A DNA stretch of 19,160 nucleotides, taken from assembly GCA_040902845.1 (NCBI GenBank), contig JBBDWM010000027.1, positions 1 to 19,160 on the forward strand, written 5' to 3'. Every line of letters starts with the position of its first letter. Position 1 is the first letter of the stretch. This DNA comes from JALYNX01 sp040902845 (GTDB taxonomy: Bacteria > Actinomycetota > Acidimicrobiia > Spongiisociales > ZC4RG35). Shown here in pieces: positions 13,370-19,160 of this stretch. The notes under the pieces are model-generated. The model ran no database searches, was not told the DNA's origin, and was given only the letters and a program-made list of their open reading frames with translations. A program made the translations under genes and the position numbers.

Positions 13370-15193
13370 TTGGTCGATGTCTTTGATGTGAGTTCGCGCG
13401 CTCCGATAGAGGCGCAGCAACGGTTTCACAGGTATGTGGCTGTGCTGTTTGCCGTGATGTTTCCTGCGCTGGCGATCATCGAGATCGTGCGCATGGACAT
13501 GAAGTCGCCCCTGGCCCCGATCCGATGGGCCAGTTACATGGTGCTCGCCATCTGGGCAATTTGGCTGACCCAGAGGGAAGAGGCCAACACGATGACCCTG
13601 GTGCTCAGCACCATCTGGTTCTTCGGCGTCCTCTCGATCATCGAGGCACTCTTCGGCGTCGAGATCTCGGCGTTCGACTTCACCACATCTTTCGGCCTCG
13701 TGATGATGCTTGGGGTTCTGGCAGGCACGTTGAGCGCCGGCAGCAGACATGTCTGGTCGGGAGCGGTGGGGCTCAGCATCGCTCTGTGGAGCATCACCAT
13801 GGGAATCCTGCTCGAGGATCCTGTTGAAGTGATAGTTGTCCGCTCGTTGATCGCGGTGGCGGGTGTCATCTTCACCACCGCCCTGGTCTCGAGGCTCTTT
13901 GATCAGCTGTCTGAGGCGATCGCCCGCTACGACCGGGCCACCCGGCTCCAGCATGCGATCGCCACCTGTTCCGAGGCCCTGTTGGTGCAAACGGATGTTT
14001 TTGCCATCTACGAGGCGGTGAAGGCCCTGATGGAGGCCACCGATGCTGACTACTCCTATGTAGCCAGGACGGTCCAGGTCGACGGATCGCCTCATTGGGA
14101 GATCATCGCCGATGCAAGGCGGAACTCGGGCGTGCAGATGGGAGGATGGAAATCCGGGGAGTACATACCCTCCTCGCCCACCTACCGCGCCCTCTCCGAA
14201 GGCCGAGCGATCACCATTCACACGGAACGACTACAGGGTGAGGAGAGGGCCGCCTATGAGCGGGACGGGATCGTTTCGGAGGTGACCGTCCCCATATCTG
14301 TCGGAGGCAGATTCCGGGGATCGATCGGTTTCATCTCCTGTGCCGACGACCGAAGCTGGAGTGAGGCCGAGGTGGAGACCCTGTGGCGAGCCTCACACAT
14401 GATTGGCGCCTACTGGCGACGTCAGGATGACCAGGAGGAGCTGAAGGCGTCGAACGAATCCAAGGACAGGCTCCTCGCTTCCGTCAGTCACGAGATTCGG
14501 ACTCCGCTGACCGCGATCGTGGGCCTGGCCGAGGAAATCGCGAGCAGCCGATCGATGCTGGCCGCCGACGAATTGGTCGAGCTCAACGGGATCATCGCGG
14601 TGCAGAGTCGTGAGCTGGCCGAGTTGGTCGAGGATTTGCTTGTGGCGTCCCGGGCCGAAGCGGGCAACCTATCGATCAAACCCGACATGATCGATCTTCG
14701 GGCGGAGGTCGAGAGTGTCGTTCGTGGGGTGCGGGAATCACACCCGAGCAGCAAGGAACTGATCGTCGACGGCGAGAATGTGAAGGCCTGGGCAGATGCT
14801 CTCCGCTGTCGCCAGATCATCCGCAACCTCCTCACCAATGCCGTGAAGTACGGCGGCGACAGGATCGCGGTGTTGGTCCGGATTGCCGGTGACCGGGCCC
14901 AGATCCTCGTCGTGGATGACGGTCGGGGTGTCCCCTCCGAAGAGCAGGAGCTCATCTTCGAGCGGTATTACCGGGGTCGGCAGTCCCCAACCCAGCCCGG
15001 GTCGGTCGGGATCGGGCTCGCCGTGTCCCGTCAGTTGGCCGAACTGATGAGCGGGAACCTTCGTTACGTCGACGCCTATGGAGAGTCGCGTTTCGAGCTC
15101 ACCCTTCCCACCGTTCCCGAAGAGAACGTTCGCTCGGCACCGATGTCGGCGGACCCGATCGCGTCGAGCGTGGACGCCGCGTTTCGAGTTTGA
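13370..15193 (+). CDS. Membrane sensor histidine kinase with GAF domain, orphan
   Basis: Up to 607 residues from TTG 13370; GTG 13388 is an equally plausible start, and neither has a clear ribosome site. Six hydrophobic helices fill about residues 22-175. A GAF-like sensor domain spans about 200-345. The HisKA H-box is SVSHEIRTPLTAIVG with phosphoacceptor H374. The ATPase domain follows: N box RNLLTNAVKYGG (N486, N490), G1 DDGRG (D516), F box IFERYYRG, and G2 GSVGIGLAVSRQLAEL. It should autophosphorylate and pass phosphate to a response regulator, but none is encoded in this window. The ligand is unknown. The stop is followed by a small hairpin (GACGAC/GTCGTC, 15192-15209). Confidence 0.88.
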   Translation: MVDVFDVSSRAPIEAQQRFHRYVAVLFAVMFPALAIIEIVRMDMKSPLAPIRWASYMVLAIWAIWLTQREEANTMTLVLSTIWFFGVLSIIEALFGVEISAFDFTTSFGLVMMLGVLAGTLSAGSRHVWSGAVGLSIALWSITMGILLEDPVEVIVVRSLIAVAGVIFTTALVSRLFDQLSEAIARYDRATRLQHAIATCSEALLVQTDVFAIYEAVKALMEATDADYSYVARTVQVDGSPHWEIIADARRNSGVQMGGWKSGEYIPSSPTYRALSEGRAITIHTERLQGEERAAYERDGIVSEVTVPISVGGRFRGSIGFISCADDRSWSEAEVETLWRASHMIGAYWRRQDDQEELKASNESKDRLLASVSHEIRTPLTAIVGLAEEIASSRSMLAADELVELNGIIAVQSRELAELVEDLLVASRAEAGNLSIKPDMIDLRAEVESVVRGVRESHPSSKELIVDGENVKAWADALRCRQIIRNLLTNAVKYGGDRIAVLVRIAGDRAQILVVDDGRGVPSEEQELIFERYYRGRQSPTQPGSVGIGLAVSRQLAELMSGNLRYVDAYGESRFELTLPTVPEENVRSAPMSADPIASSVDAAFRV

Positions 15194-15258
15194 CGACGGC
15201 CGAGTCGTCCCCAAGATATGGGACGTAGAGTGTGATCTCCCACCGGGGCTGACCAAGG

Positions 15259-16326
15259 GTGGACCTCCTGAAAAAGAGGCTGTTGATTTCTGGCGCGTTG
15301 ATCGCCGTCGTGCTTCTTGGTGCTGGAGCAGTTTTCGCTGCGTCCACATGGGGAGATGTGAAGCGGGTGAGCATCGATCGCCCGCCGGTGACCGACACGG
15401 ACGAGACCCCCGCCGGCGAGCTCGAGCCCGGGGAACCGGCGCTGGGCATCACCGTGCCTCCCAGCGGTGGCGACGCCCTGGATGTCTTCCTTCTAGTTGG
15501 GTCCGATGCGAGGGACGATCTGGAGGACTCCGAGGGATTCGGCGAGTTCGAAGGTCATCGTGCCGATGTGGTGATGGTATTGATTCGGCCCCGCGGAGAT
15601 GAGCGGAGCGCGGCCATTCTCTCGCTACCCCGTGATCTCTGGGTGGAGGACAGCTGCTCCGACTCGGAACACCGTCTCAACGACGCCCTCGAGGGGTGTG
15701 GGGCCCAGATGAACGGGCCCACCGCATTGACCGTGACCGTCGAGAACCTCATTGGGATCAGCGTCGATCATTTCGCGCTGGTTGATCTCGCAGGTTTCCA
15801 GGAGGCGGTGGACGCGATAGGTGGTTATGAGATCTGTTTGCAGCGCGCGGTGCGAGACGCGAAGGCCCAACTCCATTTGGCCGCAGGCTGCACCCTGGCG
15901 TCGGGGGCGGAGACCCTCGCCTGGCTCAGGTCGCGCAACACCCAGGAGCTCACCGCCGATGGTTGGCGGGTGGTCCCCGGTGTCAGCGATCTGACTCGGA
16001 ACGAGCGACAACGGGAGTTCCTGCTTTCGATGATGGGCAGTCTCGGCGATTTCAGCAGCCCACAGGACGTGGCCTCGGTGGCTCAGGTGGTCGCCCCCTA
16101 CGTCACCGTCGACTCCGACCTCAGCCTCCTCGACGCGGTGAGTCTTGCCTGGACCATGCGCGGTCTCGGACAGGGGTCGATCCAGCAGTTGGACATCCCG
16201 GTCATGGACACCACAACCGCGAACGGGGCCGCCGTCCTCCTCGCCTCGGTGGACATCTCAGAAGTGGTCGCCTCCTATCTCGCACCCGAGGTCGCGGAGG
16301 ACTCCGCCTCCGGGTTCGCTGGGTGA
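15259..16326 (+). CDS. LytR-CpsA-Psr (LCP) family cell-wall glycopolymer ligase
   Basis: 355 residues from GTG 15259. An N-terminal signal anchor spans about residues 7-28, so the catalytic part is extracytoplasmic. The LCP fold begins at D75 (DVFLLVGSDARDD). It continues with GHRADVVMVLIRP, whose Arg and Asp bind the polyprenyl pyrophosphate, then ILSLPRDLWVE, RLNDALEGCG and IGISVDHFALVDLAGF, and ends with AETLAWLRSRNTQ. LCP enzymes move polymers from lipid carriers onto peptidoglycan or arabinogalactan. No additional C-terminal LytR domain follows. The gene overlaps the next start by four bases (GTGA), so the two are coupled. Confidence 0.88.
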   Translation: MDLLKKRLLISGALIAVVLLGAGAVFAASTWGDVKRVSIDRPPVTDTDETPAGELEPGEPALGITVPPSGGDALDVFLLVGSDARDDLEDSEGFGEFEGHRADVVMVLIRPRGDERSAAILSLPRDLWVEDSCSDSEHRLNDALEGCGAQMNGPTALTVTVENLIGISVDHFALVDLAGFQEAVDAIGGYEICLQRAVRDAKAQLHLAAGCTLASGAETLAWLRSRNTQELTADGWRVVPGVSDLTRNERQREFLLSMMGSLGDFSSPQDVASVAQVVAPYVTVDSDLSLLDAVSLAWTMRGLGQGSIQQLDIPVMDTTTANGAAVLLASVDISEVVASYLAPEVAEDSASGFAG

Positions 16327-17324
16327 GCTCCCGCCTTCCCCCCGGACAGATCGAGACCAAGCGTTTCCCGGTGGTCGGTGAGAGAGCACCCTCGGCTGAC
16401 CTGACCGACCCCACCCGGTGGTCGCTCGAGATCGCCGGATTGGTCGAGCGGCCCTTCGAGATCGGGCTCGACACCTTTCTCGATCGTGCCAACCTCGACC
16501 TGGTGTCGGACATTCACTGTGTGACCAGTTGGAGCCGTCTCGCCATGAACTGGACCGGCCTGCCCCTTCGGACCTTGCTCGAAGAAGCTGGGGTGAAAGA
16601 CGGGGCGGCCTTCGTTTCCTTCGAGTCCTACTCGGAGCGTGACCATCACACCTCGCTTCCTCTCGAAGTTGCCTCGGCGTCGAGTTGGCTGATGCACACC
16701 GCCGACGGTCAGCATCTGAGTGTCGACCATGGCGGCCCGGTTCGGGTCTTCACCAATGGCCGCTATTTCTACAAGTCGTTGAAATGGGTGAAGAGAATCG
16801 TTGTGCTCGCCGAGGATCGGCCGGGATGGTGGGAGACAGACTCCAATTACCACAACAACGCCGACCCGCTTCCTGGCGACGAGCGGTTCACGACCGGCTC
16901 GATTCGGCCCGAGCAGGTGAAGCGCTTTCTCAACGCCTCGTCCTATGAGAAGTACAGGGGCCGGGTCATGGTTGGGCTGGACCTGAGATCCTGGTCGCCT
17001 GAGACCCGCGACCTGCAACGTCTGTATCTGAAGAACTGCAATCTTTCGGGGGTCGATCTCGCCGGAGTCGACATGAGGGAGTCGAATCTGTCGCTCAGTG
17101 ACCTCCGAGGGGCCAACTTCCGCGGAACAGACCTCTCGGGATCGGACCTGGAGGGAGCCAACTTCGCCGGGGCCGATCTGAGGGAGGCGGACCTCTCCGG
17201 TACCGCCCTCTCGGCCACCAGATTCCAGGAGGGCGATCGGGGGGCCGAGCTAGGCGGAGCCCGATTCGACGGCTCCTGGGGCTTGACCGAGTCTCAGGAG
17301 GACTACCTCGCCTCGCGAACCTAA
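16323..17324 (+). CDS. Molybdopterin-binding oxidoreductase fused to pentapeptide repeats
   Basis: 333 residues from GTG 16323, which overlaps the LCP stop as GTGA. Residues about 10-200 match the sulfite-oxidase-type molybdopterin domain: GLVERPFEIG, then DIHCVTSWS with C66 as the expected molybdenum ligand, NWTGLPLRTLL, and the GGPVRVFTNGRYFYKSLKWV block near residue 140. From about residue 230 to 315 come pentapeptide repeats of the A(D/N)Lxx type (for example LSGVDLAGVDMRESNLS and GTDLSGSDLEGANFAGADL), which form a right-handed beta helix. No signal peptide or Tat motif is seen, although relatives are usually exported. The substrate is unknown. The last 20 residues leave the repeat pattern. 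Confidence 0.82.
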   Translation: MSSRLPPGQIETKRFPVVGERAPSADLTDPTRWSLEIAGLVERPFEIGLDTFLDRANLDLVSDIHCVTSWSRLAMNWTGLPLRTLLEEAGVKDGAAFVSFESYSERDHHTSLPLEVASASSWLMHTADGQHLSVDHGGPVRVFTNGRYFYKSLKWVKRIVVLAEDRPGWWETDSNYHNNADPLPGDERFTTGSIRPEQVKRFLNASSYEKYRGRVMVGLDLRSWSPETRDLQRLYLKNCNLSGVDLAGVDMRESNLSLSDLRGANFRGTDLSGSDLEGANFAGADLREADLSGTALSATRFQEGDRGAELGGARFDGSWGLTESQEDYLASRT

Positions 17325-17372
17325 GGTGTCGCCCGACGTGGCGTGCGCTAAGTCATTCCTGGAAAGGTGAAT

Positions 17373-18353
17373 GTGACCGATCGAAAAAGGGTGTTCTCGG
17401 GGATGCAGCCCACCGGCGAGCCCCACCTTGGGAACCTGGTGGGGGCCCTCCGCAACTGGGTCGAGATGCAGGACGACTACGAGACCATCTATTGCGTGGT
17501 CGATCTCCATGCGATGACCACTCCCTACAACCCGGCCGATCTCGCCCGGGAGCGACACGACCTGGCACGGATGATCCTCGCCGCCGGAGTCGATCCCAAG
17601 CGCTCTCTCCTCTACTACCAGTCCGAGGTGCCCCAGCATGTCGAGCTTGCCTGGATCCTCGGCACCATCACCGGGATCGGGCAATTGGAGAGGATGACCC
17701 AGTTCAAGGAGAAGTCGGATCGGTCCGGTCAGAACCTGGGGATCCTGGCCTACCCCGTGCTCCAGGCAGCCGACATCCTGATCCACAAAGTGCATGCGGT
17801 CCCGGTCGGTGACGATCAGGCGCAGCATCTCGAGCTGACCCGAGACATCGCCGAGCGGTTCAACACCCGTTTCGGGGAGGAGTTCCCGATCCCGGAGCGG
17901 ATCACGCCCGAGATCGGAGCCAGGGTGATGTCGCTGACCGACCCCACCGCCAAGATGTCCAAGTCCGATCCGTCACCGCGCTCACGGATCCTCCTCAACG
18001 ACACGCCTGATGACATTCTGAAGAAGGTGAAATCGGCGGTGACCGATACCGGGACCGAGGTGGCCTATGACTGGGAGGGGAAGCCAGGGATTTCCAACCT
18101 CCTCGAGTTGTTCAGCTTCTTCAGCGGTCGCACCATCCCCGATCTGACCGGTGAGTACGGCTCGACCGGTTACGGGGCGTTCAAGAACGCAGTGGGTGAG
18201 TCGATCGCCGAAGGCCTGCGCCCGATCCAGGAGGCGTACAACGGTCTGACCGATTCCGAGGTCAGCGAAGTGATGGAGACAAGTGCTGCCACCGCTCGGG
18301 ATCGCGCCGAGGATTCGATGAAGACGATTCGGGAGAAAACCGGTCTGCTCTAA
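17373..18353 (+). CDS. trpS: Tryptophanyl-tRNA synthetase
   Basis: 326 residues from GTG 17373, preferred over GTG 17367 because GGAAAGG (17361-17367) is then correctly spaced. It charges tRNA-Trp in the cytoplasm. The class I signatures are PTGEPHLGN (residues 13-21, HIGH equivalent) and K194-MSKS. Also seen are GDDQAQHLELTRDIAERFN, which belongs to the tryptophan pocket region, and the C-terminal helices. The 48 bases upstream contain no T-box-like structure or leader peptide. Its stop overlaps by four bases the end of the convergent protease gene. Confidence 0.95.
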   Translation: MTDRKRVFSGMQPTGEPHLGNLVGALRNWVEMQDDYETIYCVVDLHAMTTPYNPADLARERHDLARMILAAGVDPKRSLLYYQSEVPQHVELAWILGTITGIGQLERMTQFKEKSDRSGQNLGILAYPVLQAADILIHKVHAVPVGDDQAQHLELTRDIAERFNTRFGEEFPIPERITPEIGARVMSLTDPTAKMSKSDPSPRSRILLNDTPDDILKKVKSAVTDTGTEVAYDWEGKPGISNLLELFSFFSGRTIPDLTGEYGSTGYGAFKNAVGESIAEGLRPIQEAYNGLTDSEVSEVMETSAATARDRAEDSMKTIREKTGLL

Positions 18354-19054
18354 CTCACCGGTTCCAGCAGCTCGGGGGGCACCAACAGGACGATCGCCGC
18401 CAGCAGGTTGAAGCCGGAGTGCATGAAGATCGCCGGCCCTAGACGGTTGGTGCGCAAGGTCACCCAGGCCAGGGCGATTCCCACGATGAAGATTTGGGGA
18501 AACACCACGGCTGCAGCTTCGAGCAGGTTTGCAGGGTCGAGGCCGAGTACGTGGAAGGAAGCAAACACCAGGGCTGTCACCACGATGATCGTCCTCCGGC
18601 CTCGATTTCCCATGGCCTTCAACAGGACGCCGCGAAAGGTCAGCTCCTCGGTAACGGGCGCCAGGACGACAGCCACGACTACGGCAGCGACACGAGCCGG
18701 GGTGGATTCGAGGCTGGCGAGGGCAGAACCAACCTGTTGCACCGATTCACCATCGGGGAAGAGGAAGTTGACCAGGGGGAGGAAGAGGACGGCGAGCACC
18801 AATTGGAGCAGCAGGCCGAGCCCTAGGTAGCGGAGATCTCCGGTCTCGATCGAGAACCCGAGATCCGGATCCGACTTTGCCCTTGCCAGCAGCCAGAGGA
18901 CTCCGAGATGCCCGGCGTACTGGCCTACCAATCCCAGCACCAGGAGCAATTCGCCGTTCCCCCAGAGCAGGCTCAGTGCCGCGAAGATGCCCGCCCCCAG
19001 GAAGCCCCCCAGGATCACCAGGATGAAGTCGACGACAGTCCAGGTCTTGGGCAC
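18350..19054 (-). CDS. CPBP family intramembrane metalloprotease
   Basis: 234 residues on the minus strand from GTG 19054, with about seven hydrophobic helices. The CPBP (CAAX protease/bacteriocin-processing) motifs are complete: E136-E137 and R141 in TEELTFRG, H168 in FASFHVLG, and H212 with N216 in HSGFN. These glutamates and histidines form the active site in this fold. Bacterial members act in peptide maturation, bacteriocin self-immunity or membrane protein turnover; nothing here points to one of these. A TAGTCT box nine bases before the GTG and no ribosome site suggest a leaderless mRNA. Confidence 0.87.
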   Translation of the reverse strand: MPKTWTVVDFILVILGGFLGAGIFAALSLLWGNGELLLVLGLVGQYAGHLGVLWLLARAKSDPDLGFSIETGDLRYLGLGLLLQLVLAVLFLPLVNFLFPDGESVQQVGSALASLESTPARVAAVVVAVVLAPVTEELTFRGVLLKAMGNRGRRTIIVVTALVFASFHVLGLDPANLLEAAAVVFPQIFIVGIALAWVTLRTNRLGPAIFMHSGFNLLAAIVLLVPPELLEPVS

Positions 19055-19068
19055 GGGCCGGTCAGACT

Positions 19069-19083
19069 ACTGACTGGGTCAGT
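19069..19083. promoter_or_regulatory. Palindrome between two divergent starts
   Basis: ACTGAC-TGG-GTCAGT is a perfect inverted repeat with 6-bp arms. A further GTCAG (19061-19065) lies just to its left. It overlaps the region upstream of the protease -10 candidate (TAGTCT, 19069-19064 on the minus strand). It also precedes a possible TACCCT (19095-19100) for the right-hand gene. A regulator binding site is possible; chance is not excluded. Confidence 0.35.
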
Positions 19084-19131
19084 TCTCCCACTGTTACCCT
19101 GCAACCAAGCGTCGCCGGAGGTTGGACGAAA

Positions 19132-19160
19132 GTGGAAATCGAGATCGGGATCGGCAAGTC
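19132..19160 (+). CDS. Start of a gene cut by the right edge, DUF3107-like
   Basis: GTG 19132 follows GGAGG (19117-19121) by ten bases and opens a frame that runs to the edge: VEIEIGIGK. This beginning resembles the first strand of small actinobacterial DUF3107 proteins. With only nine residues the name is a guess; that a gene starts here is supported by the ribosome site and the divergent promoter region. Confidence 0.45.

Noticed and set aside
17325..17372. T-box or tryptophan leader before trpS
   Set aside because: The gap is only 48 bases, too short for a T-box, and I see no specifier hairpin, AGGGTGG-like box or Trp-rich leader peptide.
18350..19054. CPBP protease as an abortive-infection or phage-defence gene
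   Set aside because: The family is sometimes labelled Abi, but there is no toxin, phage or defence gene nearby; the neighbours are housekeeping genes.

Overview
The window is high-GC, densely packed DNA typical of an actinomycete-type bacterium. The pointers are TANNNT promoter boxes directly before start codons, frequent GTG starts, an ECF sigma factor followed by a GerMN/Gmad2 membrane protein, an LCP cell-wall enzyme, and the first codons of what looks like a DUF3107 gene at the right edge. I would place it in Actinomycetota, possibly near Acidimicrobiia; that is inference, because no rRNA or marker search was possible.

Layout. Positions 1-1238 hold the tail of an ECF sigma factor gene, translationally coupled to a single-pass membrane protein with GerMN and Gmad2 domains. 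A perfect 20-bp inverted repeat (1245-1295) closes this unit. Positions 1376-12021 are an 11-gene complex I operon, nuoABCDHIJKLMN. The genes for the NADH-oxidising arm (nuoE, F, G) are absent from their usual place between nuoD and nuoH. From 12189 on come unrelated housekeeping genes: a GNAT acetyltransferase (-) and a NudL-like Nudix hydrolase (+) firing from a shared palindromic promoter region, an orphan membrane histidine kinase, an LCP protein overlapped by a molybdopterin oxidoreductase/pentapeptide-repeat fusion, tryptophanyl-tRNA synthetase, a convergent CPBP intramembrane protease, and the start of a rightmost gene.

The most unusual part is what lies between the nuo genes. The operon is cut into tightly overlapping blocks (ABCD, HI, J, K, LM, N). 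Every block junction carries the same kind of non-coding spacer: a GCTCGCTtCGCTCGC-like header at the upstream stop codon, then tandem 7-nt repeats (TTTTCCG/TACGGAN in facing arms, or TATTGCG in one orientation), then a short perfect hairpin that contains or touches the start codon of the next gene. All five spacers (before nuoH, J, K, L, N) end this way. None of the six other nuo starts (A, B, C, D, I, M) does. The left arm of each hairpin is complementary to that gene's own first codons, so the pairing differs in sequence from gene to gene while the shape is kept. This looks like a recurrent translational control or RNA-processing module for the membrane subunits.

A second repeat family has two copies of about 110 bp, one inside the nuoK-nuoL spacer and one after nuoN. 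Both copies have the same 76-nt core length, paired ends with compensatory base changes, and a conserved CAGACGCCG segment. It is a candidate structured RNA or mobile-repeat element.
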